Assembly (NCBI GenBank): GCA_041650035.1
Contig: JBAZLY010000007.1
Location: 1 to 47,383, forward strand
Source of the DNA: JAQUQI01 sp041650035
GTDB taxonomy: Bacteria; Omnitrophota; Gorgyraeia; JABMRG01
Direction: 5' to 3'
Length of the DNA stretch: 47,383 nucleotides
The notes under the pieces were generated by a model. The model searched no databases and had not been told where the DNA came from. It saw nothing but the letters and a program-made list of their open reading frames with translations. A program made the position numbers and the translations under genes. The first letter of the stretch is position 1. Every line of letters starts with the position of its first letter. Shown in pieces: positions 33,818 through 41,843 of the stretch.

Positions 33818-34750
33818 TTAACAATCCTTCATCGTGTCAACATAATGAACGCATGACCTGGCTGCCACGGCCCCGTCGCCGCAGGCCGTCACGATCTGCC
33901 TGAATAATGTGTCCCTGCAGTCCCCGCAGACAAATATACCTTGCGCCGACGCGCTTAATCCGTTACCTGTAATAATATAACCATTTTCATCCATATCTAA
34001 GGTGTCTTTCACAAAATCCGTATTCGGCGTTGTGCCAACAGACACAAACAGACCCTGGCAGTCTATATCCCTTAGCTCTCCCGTTACCGTATCGCGAAGC
34101 CTTAACTTAGATACTGCTTTTTCTCCCATTATCTCCTCGATCGCCGAATTCCACATTATCCCAATTTTATCCTGCGCAAAAACTTTTGTCTGCAAAATTT
34201 TGGCCGCTCTTAGCTTATCCCGGCGATGAACTATACTCACCTTTTTCGCGAATCTTGACAGAAAAAGGGCCTCCTCAAGCGCGGAGTCCCCTCCTCCGGC
34301 AACAACCACATTTTTATCTTTGAATAAAGCACCGTCACATGCGGCGCAATAAGACACCCCTTTGCCGGTAAACTCATATTCTCCGGAAACGCCTAACTTC
34401 TTTGGTATCGCGCCTGAAGCCACGATAACCGATACCGCGCCATATACACTTTTACCCGCGGATACCTGCCACAACTGCGGGCCTTGACCGGAATTTGTAA
34501 TACCCGCTGCGCTTTCCGAAAGTATCTCCACGCCAAAAGAAGCAACTTGTTCCTTTAATTTTTTCATCAGATCCATACCGCTTATCCCGCCCGGAAAACC
34601 GGGAAAATTCTCAATCACAAAAGCATACGCGGCCTGGCTGGCTATAAAAGGATCTTCTATAATAAGCGCCTTCAAATTGGCCCTTAACACATATAAGGCC
34701 GCCGTTAGCCCGGCAGGGCCGGCACCGATGACTATAACATCGTGTATCAA
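33818..34750 (-). CDS. trxB: Thioredoxin reductase
   Basis: 310 aa. FAD motif GAGPAGLTAALY, active site SYCAACDG (Cys135, Cys138; CAAC in place of the usual CATC), NADPH motif GGGDSALEEA and C-terminal GIFVCGDCRD. The start is TTG (34748-34750), which overlaps the stop of the radical SAM gene as TTGA; no ATG is close. It reduces thioredoxin with NADPH. It could supply electrons, through thioredoxin, to the CcdA/TlpA pair nearby. The CAAC variant leaves open a ferredoxin-type or other electron donor. Confidence 0.95.
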   Translation of the reverse strand: MIHDVIVIGAGPAGLTAALYVLRANLKALIIEDPFIASQAAYAFVIENFPGFPGGISGMDLMKKLKEQVASFGVEILSESAAGITNSGQGPQLWQVSAGKSVYGAVSVIVASGAIPKKLGVSGEYEFTGKGVSYCAACDGALFKDKNVVVAGGGDSALEEALFLSRFAKKVSIVHRRDKLRAAKILQTKVFAQDKIGIMWNSAIEEIMGEKAVSKLRLRDTVTGELRDIDCQGLFVSVGTTPNTDFVKDTLDMDENGYIITGNGLSASAQGIFVCGDCRDTLFRQIVTACGDGAVAARSCVHYVDTMKDC

Positions 34751-35520
34751 ACCTTGCCCCTCCGCTTAAGAGTCTCCATGGCGCTGATAGGCTTAGACCC
34801 TGCGGCCTTTTTGCTATCATATACCGTTATCACGCGAAGACCTTTAAATAATTTTTTTGCCTTGTTTATCGCCGCTCTTGGCACAGGCCTTACCCCCGAA
34901 GGCCTTAAGGGCGTGTTAATATGTACTTCATCCGGATTGATGGATCTGGCGATATCGGCAAGTTTTTTCGCGTAACCTATATTATGCTGTGTAAACATTA
35001 TCTGCAAGGCAAACTTACCTTTATAGCCATCCTTGAAGACTTTTATCCCGTTTATCACCTTATAAAGACTGAAACCTTCATAAGGCTTATTGATAGATTT
35101 AAATACCCTGTTTACGGGGGCATCTAATTTTGCCTCTACTAAATCCGCTTTTGCAAGCGCCCGGCGCACGAACCTATTGCCAAGCAATGTAGAGTTGGTA
35201 AAAACGGCAATCTTTTCTTTTCTTACCCGGCGCACTGCCCCTATAAGCTTGTCAAGATTTTGGGCCAATGTGGGTTCACCTGTTCCTGAAAAAGTAATAT
35301 AATCAATCTTTACCGCCGGCAGACTCTCCAATTCACGTAAAATATCTTTCGTTGGGACAAACACCTTTCTTCTAAAACCACGGGCGGGCGCGGAACCGAG
35401 CTGGCAGTAAACACAATCAAATGTGCATGTCTTGCATTGTGTTGAAATGGGGTCGATCCCTAAAGAACTACCCAATCGCCATGAATCAACAGGTCCATAT
35501 ATAAATTTATAATGTGACAT
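34747..35520 (-). CDS. Radical SAM protein (COG0731-like)
   Basis: 257 aa. The cluster motif is CTFDCVYC (Cys32, Cys36, Cys39), and another Cys29 precedes it. SAM-binding segments are YITFSGTGEPTLA and VFTNSTLLGN, followed by EAKLDAPVNRVFKSINKP. These features match the COG0731 group, relatives of the wyosine-synthesis enzyme TYW1 that occur widely in bacteria without a known substrate. It is the first gene of a short operon with trxB and the pseudo-receiver. Confidence 0.88.
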   Translation of the reverse strand: MSHYKFIYGPVDSWRLGSSLGIDPISTQCKTCTFDCVYCQLGSAPARGFRRKVFVPTKDILRELESLPAVKIDYITFSGTGEPTLAQNLDKLIGAVRRVRKEKIAVFTNSTLLGNRFVRRALAKADLVEAKLDAPVNRVFKSINKPYEGFSLYKVINGIKVFKDGYKGKFALQIMFTQHNIGYAKKLADIARSINPDEVHINTPLRPSGVRPVPRAAINKAKKLFKGLRVITVYDSKKAAGSKPISAMETLKRRGKV

Positions 35521-35544
35521 ACCAGCCCCTATTAGAGTAATATT

Positions 35545-35573
35545 AGTATATAGAAATATACAGCGAATGTCAA
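35545..35573 (-). promoter_or_regulatory. Promoter of the radical SAM-trxB operon
   Basis: Minus strand TTGACA (35568-35573), 17 bp, TATACT (35545-35550); start codon 25 bp downstream of the -10. Confidence 0.82.
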
Positions 35574-35628
35574 ACAGTTACATCCACCGATGCTAAAAAC
35601 CGAATCCGCAATATCGCCATGACCAATT

Positions 35629-36957
35629 TTACACCCTGCCGATGGGCAAGATGATATTGGTAACCGTCCCGTGCCCTTTTGTGCTATTAATACTTATGGA
35701 GCCATTATGCGTATTGTTTTCGATATCCCCGCACCATTGTCCTTTACTGCTATTTTAATAGAGGCCTTTTTCAGGTATCGGAAAGATTTGATATAAGACT
35801 TATAACCTGCACCCTGTCAGCCTTTATATAAATAGCCTTAACAGAACCACATGAGATTTTTAGCGTGTTCACGGCCTCGGCGTATCATTGTCTGAAACTA
35901 TCCGTGCATTCATCTATGACGCTGCAAACCGGTAACCGTTCATAAACGGGGTTCGGTTGCTTTGAATAACTTAAGAGGCGGCCTTTTTATCGGCATCCAC
36001 AATAACCCTGGTTTCGATATCGGTAAGAAATATTGCGTCATTCGCCGATTTAAAAAGGGCTTTTGCATCGCGACTCGGATTTAGCGAGGGTATACCTGGC
36101 CTTTCTTAAACGGGCGATCTCGGCATAGGCCCTCTCATACTCCGTTGTATCATCAGAGATACCAAGCAAGTAACGGGATTTACCATCCTTTCCCAATGTC
36201 GGCACTTTTTTGTGCATAATATACTTATACCCTGCCGCCGTGTCTTGATAGATTCTTCCGAATATCCACAGGCTTTTTTCCCTGACAGCGTATTTCGGTC
36301 CTGCCTTGTAAAAAAATCGGCCTGTTTACTGGGCAACGATCATAATCGTTCTTTCCCGACAACTCCGATTTAACATAGCCCAACGGTTGTTTGCCAGTGC
36401 GGTTAAACCTGCGAAACAACAGCTCCTTGGTGTCCTTTAGAAAGATCGTATTAGGGATATTATCAACTATAGAATCCAACAAAGTGTTGAGAAGTCTTTA
36501 TTTTTCTTCTACCCTAACGCGCCTTGTTCTACCATGAGTTATCCCGATTGTTCACACGACTCTGCAGCGGTATCACGGTAAGAAGTCCTAACTATTCCGT
36601 ATACGGCCAAAACAATTTTTGTCAAACGGAAATGCCCCCTCAACAGACCTGCGGCTACACGCAGGTATAATATCATTTTCATCAGCTAATTTTTTCGCGA
36701 TTTTTTCCGGCCATATGTCAAAATTCGTTCTTCCGCGCAAACCTCGAACCTTTATGACGCATGCCCTCTTAAAAGCCTTATCAACCACCGGGCATCTGCC
36801 CTTGCCGTCTTTCAACCATGCCATATCCGGAATATTATCTAAAATACATAGTTTTTGCCTATGCTCGCAACGTGCGTCCGCTCTAACAGGGTTGTCTCCG
36901 GCTCGAAATCCACTCGTCTTCCTCAACCTATCCGTCTTTGTCGCATTAAGGGTTCAT
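35629..36957 (-). pseudogene. Decayed multi-PAS sensor histidine kinase
   Basis: No single frame covers this region, but the pieces line up in order on the minus strand. A first PAS (ILDNIPDMAWLKDGKGR...TNFDIWPEKIAKKLAD, around 36660-36860). A second PAS (LDSIVDNIPNTIFLKD...GKNDYD, about 36330-36480) that continues in another frame (KQADFFTRQDRNTLSGKK, about 36270-36330) and again in a third (VPTLGKDGKSRYLLGISDDT, about 36140-36200). A third PAS start (LFKSANDAIFLTDIETR, near 36020-36060). Then kinase pieces (IAVKDNGAGIS; SINSTKGHGTVTNIILPIGRV in part), ending with TAA at 35629-35631. The ATP-binding part has internal deletions. At least five frameshifts and stops are needed, so this is a pseudogene, not a sequencing error. 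Confidence 0.88.
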
Positions 36958-37449
36958 GCAATTATATTTTCATAAAAGGCTTATGTTCCTAACGGGTAAA
37001 ACCCTGCGCCCGCTGCAACGGGTATATGCTTTATCCTCGATTCTGATCAAAAGTTTACCGGCCGCCCGAAACCACACTTCACATCTATCTCGAGATCCAG
37101 CAGGATCGCATCGGGACGGCATTGAAGAACATGGCTTACCGCGGACGCGCTTTTAAGGACAGGGGCTGTTTTATATCCGCTCAACTTTAATGTCTGGACT
37201 ATCTTTTTTAAAAAACTCCTTGTCGTCATCAACTATCAGTATGCGCCTTACCTGTTTTTTCAGGCTATCGGACAAGGGTATCTGATACTTTTTTATGAAT
37301 TTTATCAATTCGGCTTCCATGACATGCCGATGTCTGCCAGGGGTAGTGTATGCCTTGAGTTTGTCATTGCTGATCCAGTTCATTACGGCCGTGCGATGAA
37401 TATGGCACTTTTTCGCGGCCTGATGCGTCGTATAAACCCTTGTCCTCAT
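36958..37449 (-). pseudogene. Frameshifted HTH (excisionase-type) - receiver regulator
   Basis: From the ATG at 37447-37449 an intact MerR/excisionase-like HTH (VYTTHQAAKKCHIHRTAV...TTPGRHRHV, residues 1-50) leads into a receiver domain (RRILIVDDDKEF). At the run T6A6 (about 37205-37216) the frame is lost by one base and the receiver continues in another frame (FLKKIVQTLKLSGYKTA ... PDAILLDLEID, ending at a TGA near 37047). Similarity persists past that stop (RIKHIPVAAGAGFYPLGT, to about 36965). It is cognate by position to the decayed kinase just downstream. Transcriptional slippage at T6A6 could rescue the first break but not the later stop. Confidence 0.8.
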
Positions 37450-37582
37450 AAGTGTCTTATACGCTTCTTTTTATAATTATTATAACTATTCTACATATTA
37501 TTTGCGCGTATCTTATCACAGCTTTATTAACCAAAGCCATCAACGGAAGAAACCTATAAAATCTAAGGGCCGCTGCGGGGCG

Positions 37583-38473
37583 CTACCATGTCTTTCCGGT
37601 TAACATCTCAAACGCCTGAATATACTTTTCTCTTGTTTTAAGAACAATCTTTTTGGGCAATTCTGGACCAGGCGGGATTTTCTGCCAGTCAATAGACTCC
37701 AGATAGTCCCTGACAAACTGCTTGTCAAAACTTGGTTGGGGGCCTGCGGGGACATATTCATCCTTAGGCCAAAAACGGGACGAATCAGGGGTAAGGGCCT
37801 CATCAATAAGAATTATTTTTCCGTCATATATACCGAACTCGAACTTGGTATCCGCTATAATAATGCCTTTCGATTCCGCGTAACTGCTGGCCTTATTATA
37901 TATGTCAATACTAATCTCTTTCAATTCAGAGGCTGTGTCTTTGCCTATGGATCTTTCAACAAAATCCATCGCCACGTTCATGTCATGGCCTGAATCTTCT
38001 TTTGTTGACGGGGTAAATATGGGCCCTTTTAGTTTATCCGATTCCTTTAGGCCCGGGTCAAGTTTAATCCCGCATACGGACTGGGATATCTTATATTCTT
38101 TCCACCCAGAACCTGAAAGATAACCCCTCACCACACACTCAATAGGTATGGGCCTTGCCTTTTTAGCCAGCATTGACCGGCCCTGTAAAATCTTTTCATA
38201 TTTGAGCAGACAGGCCGGATAGTCTTTAACCGACGCCGTAATAAAGTGATTAGGGATAATGCCCCTGGTAAATTCAAACCAGAACATGGAAAGCCTTGTA
38301 AGAACCTCTCCTTTATCGGGGATGCATGTGGGCAAAACGACGTCAAAACAGGATATCCTGTCCGTCGATATCACCAACAGGCTGTCTTTCATATCATACA
38401 CATCCCTGACCTTACCCCTTTTAAACAAAACCGCGTCAGGCAATCTGCTAACGCTTAAAATATCTGCCGGCAT
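37583..38473 (-). CDS. purC: SAICAR synthetase
   Basis: 296 aa, the longer form. Motifs are KRGKVRDVYD, STDRISCFDVVLP, ECVVRGYLSGSGW, PSTKEDSGHD and DEALTPDSSRFWP. It ligates aspartate to CAIR in purine synthesis. GGAGG lies 8 nt before the ATG. It is 13 nt downstream of the pyruvate kinase gene. The region 37450-37582 after it holds only a GC-rich short hairpin candidate and AT-rich sequence, with no gene. Confidence 0.97.
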   Translation of the reverse strand: MPADILSVSRLPDAVLFKRGKVRDVYDMKDSLLVISTDRISCFDVVLPTCIPDKGEVLTRLSMFWFEFTRGIIPNHFITASVKDYPACLLKYEKILQGRSMLAKKARPIPIECVVRGYLSGSGWKEYKISQSVCGIKLDPGLKESDKLKGPIFTPSTKEDSGHDMNVAMDFVERSIGKDTASELKEISIDIYNKASSYAESKGIIIADTKFEFGIYDGKIILIDEALTPDSSRFWPKDEYVPAGPQPSFDKQFVRDYLESIDWQKIPPGPELPKKIVLKTREKYIQAFEMLTGKTW

Positions 38474-38486
38474 GTCATTGCCCTCC

Positions 38487-39494
38487 TCAAATATTTGAGC
38501 TCTCTGTAAATTTTATAATATCATTCATCATTCTGACAACCTCGGATGGGTATCTGCCCGCGGCAGTCTCCGCGGAGAGCATAACAAAGTCGGTCCCATC
38601 GATTATAGCGTTGGCAACATCCGTAACCTCCGCGCGGGTAGGCCTCAAACTCTCCTTCATGCTTTCAAGCATCTGGGTCGCGGTTATTACGGGCTTTTTT
38701 GCGCGGTTGCATTTTCTTATGATCATCTTCTGGAGCATGGGTACCTTATAAATCGGTAAAGATATGCCCATATCGCCGCGCGCGATCATTATGCCGTCTG
38801 AGGCATCAATTATCTCATCTATATTCCTTATGGCCTGCCTGCTCTCTATTTTAGAAATAACCATGCACCTATGATCATCGGCAAGAACGGCCCTGACCTC
38901 TAATACATCTTTTTTCGAGCATACGAATGATTGCGCTATATATTCTATATTATGCCTTTTGCAGAAAATAATGTCCCGCGCGTCTTTAGGGTTCATCCCG
39001 TGAAATTCAAGCTTGGCATCCGGTATATTGACACCCTTATGGCGCCCCAACAGCGCGCCCGCGATAACCCTTGCTCCAAGGTAATGCTTACCGCGGCTCG
39101 TCACTATCAGGATGATATTGCCATCGTCAATATAAATATAATGCCCTTTTCTGATACCCCGCAAAGACCCTTTATAATCAAATGGTATTACGGGCCATTT
39201 CTCAACATCGTCTTTCTGACTAAGACGTATCCTCTGGCCCTTCTTAAGCTCGATCGGGGCATCAAGATGTCCGATCCTCACGCGATGCCCTTGCAGATCA
39301 CCCAATATCTTTACGCGCCGCCGGTATCGTTTATTAAGCGACCGGATACTTTTTATCCTGGACGCCATTTCTTTCTCCGCAGCGTGCGAAAAATTAAGCC
39401 TTGCCACGTCCATACCGGCAAGCATCATCTTTCTCAAAACCGTTTCGCTCGAAGAAGACGGTCCTATAGTGCATATTATTTTGGTCTTAACCAT
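38487..39494 (-). CDS. pyk: Pyruvate kinase lacking the C-terminal domain
   Basis: 335 aa; the usual length is about 470 or more. The A domain (KIICTIGPSSSS, RLNFSHAAEKEM), the B domain, and the active-site region (MVISKIESRQAIRN, IMIARGDMGISLPI, TATQMLESM, TDFVMLSAETAAGRYPSEVV) are present. It ends at MMNDIIKFTESSNI, precisely where the C domain normally begins. The C domain carries allosteric sites and tetramer contacts, so this enzyme should be unregulated in the classical way. The usual DLG(V/I)E stretch reads DMGIS. The gene is otherwise intact and followed closely by purC. A true stop, no downstream continuation in another frame that I recognise. Confidence 0.9.
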   Translation of the reverse strand: MVKTKIICTIGPSSSSETVLRKMMLAGMDVARLNFSHAAEKEMASRIKSIRSLNKRYRRRVKILGDLQGHRVRIGHLDAPIELKKGQRIRLSQKDDVEKWPVIPFDYKGSLRGIRKGHYIYIDDGNIILIVTSRGKHYLGARVIAGALLGRHKGVNIPDAKLEFHGMNPKDARDIIFCKRHNIEYIAQSFVCSKKDVLEVRAVLADDHRCMVISKIESRQAIRNIDEIIDASDGIMIARGDMGISLPIYKVPMLQKMIIRKCNRAKKPVITATQMLESMKESLRPTRAEVTDVANAIIDGTDFVMLSAETAAGRYPSEVVRMMNDIIKFTESSNI

Positions 39495-39804
39495 AAAATC
39501 AATCTTTTCAGCATGTCCGGGATACCATACTCGATATCAGACCCGTCTTAAGCGAACCTGACTTGCAGAACACCTTAAAAAATAAACGCGCTTAACAAAA
39601 TGAATGGGTATTATCGAAACAACCCCTATAGGTCAGGGCGCGAACAGCGGTTTATCGTCAAGAGGCATCATCCTGGGCCATATCAATCACGGGGATCTGC
39701 AGAAAATTTAATGGCATGTGCCGCTGGAAGGCATATGACGACTCTCTGGGCCGGCCCTTGCTTGCGAATAAAAATGGCGCGGAACAGGCCTGCCTAATAC
39801 AGAA
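39495..39804. other. Intergenic region without a convincing gene
   Basis: About 310 bp between pyk and the OmpA-LysM gene. Short open frames occur on the plus strand (one from 39600, 65 codons, and one from the ATG near 39604, ending after 34 codons), but none has a ribosome-binding site with recognisable product. The GC content is coding-like, so a decayed gene is possible. I cannot identify it. Confidence 0.4.
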
Positions 39805-40764
39805 CTACTCGACAGGCAATATAATCTTTTGCCCCTTTTTAAGCTTATTAGGATTGGCGATCTTGTCTTTGTTTAATTCATACAGATACTGCCAGCGATG
39901 CGCCCCGCCAAGATGTTCTTTAGCTATCTTTGAAAGCGAATCCCCATCCTGGACAATATATTCTTTGGTAGTTACCTTGATCTCGGCCTCTATTTTTTTT
40001 TCTTCCTGCAAGAGAAATCTGTCCTCACCTATCTTCTTGACTTCCTGGCCGCCTTCAATACCAGGATAAGGTATCATAACCTCTTCCACTTCTGCTATCA
40101 TAAATTGAGCATTTCTGTCCTTCTGCATACCCACCAAATCAGTAACAGGGGCAACCGCATCCAGTTTGCCGCGGCTGACTATCAAGACCCTGTCTTGGAT
40201 AACGCCGCTGTCAAGCATAAACATCTTAACCGACTCGCCTCTCTGACGGCCCAATTTTTCATTATATGCCTCTGAACCGCGCACATCGCAATTACCGGTA
40301 ACAAGTATGCTCGCGTAAGGGTTCCTTCTCATGGTATCTGCCGCTTTTTTAAGTATAACCTTGGCGTCATCCCGTAAATCGGATTTATCGAAATCGAAAT
40401 AAACCTTAACATTACTTATAACCTTTTTAATAAGCAGGGAAGGCCTTAATTCCTGGGCCACGGGCGGAGCGAGTTCCTCTTCTTTGTAATCAAAAATTAT
40501 TTTGTAGACGTAGATATACCCCCTATTGCCCCACGGCCTTGCCTCACCAGGCTCAACAGGCCACCACCAATACCCGCCTTTATCGGTATCTTTTACGGGA
40601 GCAGGTCGGGCATCAGTAGGCCACCATTCGAAATGCTTCTGCATCTGCCTGATCTGCTCTATCCTTTTCTCGTCCTTGGACAAGTTTCCGGCAGCGGAAT
40701 AGGCGCAAAAAACAAACAACAAAATAATGGCCGTAATAACCGCTTTTATTTTCTTATTTGACAT
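39805..40764 (-). CDS. OmpA-domain protein with C-terminal LysM
   Basis: 319 aa. A signal peptide (residues 1-25), a Trp/Pro-rich stretch (FEWWPTDARPAPVKDTDKGG and GYWWWPVEPGEARPWG in part), an OmpA C-terminal domain (VKVYFDFDKSDLRDDAK ... GNCDVRGSEAYNEKLGRQR, about 125-225), and a LysM domain (YIVQDGDSLSKIAKEHLGG, about 268-319). Both domains bind peptidoglycan, so this should be a wall-anchored periplasmic structural protein. The usual order of OmpA at the C-terminus is reversed by the LysM tail. GGGAGGCGCGG precedes the ATG. Confidence 0.92.
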   Translation of the reverse strand: MSNKKIKAVITAIILLFVFCAYSAAGNLSKDEKRIEQIRQMQKHFEWWPTDARPAPVKDTDKGGYWWWPVEPGEARPWGNRGYIYVYKIIFDYKEEELAPPVAQELRPSLLIKKVISNVKVYFDFDKSDLRDDAKVILKKAADTMRRNPYASILVTGNCDVRGSEAYNEKLGRQRGESVKMFMLDSGVIQDRVLIVSRGKLDAVAPVTDLVGMQKDRNAQFMIAEVEEVMIPYPGIEGGQEVKKIGEDRFLLQEEKKIEAEIKVTTKEYIVQDGDSLSKIAKEHLGGAHRWQYLYELNKDKIANPNKLKKGQKIILPVE

Positions 40765-40863
40765 CCGCGCCTCCCGTAATCAGACCCTGATAAAAACTTT
40801 AAAAACCACTCGTATGACTATTTGCAACAAAAAAACAAATACCCCTTCCACTCTTCATATTAA

Positions 40864-40891
40864 ATTATAACATAAAGCCCTGTTTCGTCAA
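40864..40891 (-). promoter_or_regulatory. Promoter of the OmpA-LysM gene
   Basis: Minus strand TTGACG (40886-40891), 16 bp, TATAAT (40864-40869). It leaves an untranslated leader of about 95 nt. Confidence 0.75.
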
Positions 40892-40971
40892 TATAATTCA
40901 GGCCAAACCATTGTTTATAACCATGCGGGTTGTTATCGACAAATATATTTTAGCCAATTCGCTCAAACACC

Positions 40972-41000
40972 TTGACCCATACCGGATTTTTAGTTAAAAT
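40972..41000 (+). promoter_or_regulatory. Promoter of the LysM-amidase lipoprotein gene
   Basis: TTGACC (40972-40977), 17 bp, TAAAAT (40995-41000). Transcription would start about 22 nt before the ATG at 41029. No Shine-Dalgarno is evident in that leader. Confidence 0.7.
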
Positions 41001-41028
41001 TAGATGAATTTTATCACAAAAAATCCAT

Positions 41029-41784
41029 ATGAAAAAAAACCTATACTATATCGCGGTCTTATTTGCGGCTTTATCGCTCAATTCATGTGCCGGAGGGCGC
41101 ACAGGTCCCGTTATATATACTCCTAAACAGGCTGCGACAGGCGTCTGTCAACCTATCATCAGGCACAATATATATCATATCGTTGCCCCGGGCGAGACAT
41201 TATGGCACCTAAGCAGGACATACGATGTTCAATTGCAGGATATTGCCGACGCCAATTGGCTAAAAAGCGGCGCTCAATTAAAAAGCGGCCAGCGTATACT
41301 TATACCCTCTGCCGCCCCAGCGAGACCGGTTATACCGTTATTTCCTTCGAACAAATGGAAATATATTATTATTCACCATACCGCTACCGATATAGGAAGC
41401 GCGCTGCTGCTTGATGAATCCCATAAGAACAGGGGCTGGGCTGGGTTAGGCTATCATTTTTTAATCAACAATAATACCGAGAATAAGCCTGACGGACATA
41501 TAGAATCTTCGCTAAGGTGGCTACGGCAGGAAAACGGCGCTCACTGTAAGGCGTCTGGGATGAATGAAAAAGGCATCGGGATTGCGATTGTAGGTAATTT
41601 TAGCAACGGATACATAAGCCAGAAACAGTTAACAACCCTGATCTACGCCGTCAATGTGCTGAAGAAATATTACAAGATCCCAAACTTAAATATAATTGGC
41701 CACCGTGATGTGCCTGGCGCTAATACCGAATGTCCGGGCACGCATTTCCCATGGCAGGAATTCATAAGTCAAATTGACAAATAA
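41029..41784 (+). CDS. LysM N-acetylmuramoyl-L-alanine amidase lipoprotein
   Basis: 251 aa. The lipoprotein signal ends LNSC (Cys20). A LysM domain follows (YHIVAPGETLWHLSRTYDV, about 49-93), then an Amidase_2/PGRP-like domain: IIIHHTATD (first Zn His), NRGWAGLGYHFLI, GIAIVGNF, IIGHRDVPGANTECPGTHF (second Zn His and the Cys typical of T7-lysozyme-like amidases). It cleaves the glycan-peptide bond of peptidoglycan from a membrane-attached position. It is a solitary plus-strand gene and converges on the metallophosphatase gene. Confidence 0.93.
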   Translation: MKKNLYYIAVLFAALSLNSCAGGRTGPVIYTPKQAATGVCQPIIRHNIYHIVAPGETLWHLSRTYDVQLQDIADANWLKSGAQLKSGQRILIPSAAPARPVIPLFPSNKWKYIIIHHTATDIGSALLLDESHKNRGWAGLGYHFLINNNTENKPDGHIESSLRWLRQENGAHCKASGMNEKGIGIAIVGNFSNGYISQKQLTTLIYAVNVLKKYYKIPNLNIIGHRDVPGANTECPGTHFPWQEFISQIDK

Positions 41785-41843
41785 AAATATCCTAATATAA
41801 CCGTATTATCAGCAAAAAATGCCTAAAGAGGGGCTCTGGCTTG

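Noticed and set aside
35629..37449. UGA recoding to explain the broken frames
   Set aside because: TGA ends several intact genes in this window, and the locus also has frameshifts and deletions, so decay explains it better.
39600..39797. 65-codon plus-strand frame between pyk and the OmpA-LysM gene
   Set aside because: It has no ribosome-binding site and no recognisable product; it is kept only as part of the intergenic note.
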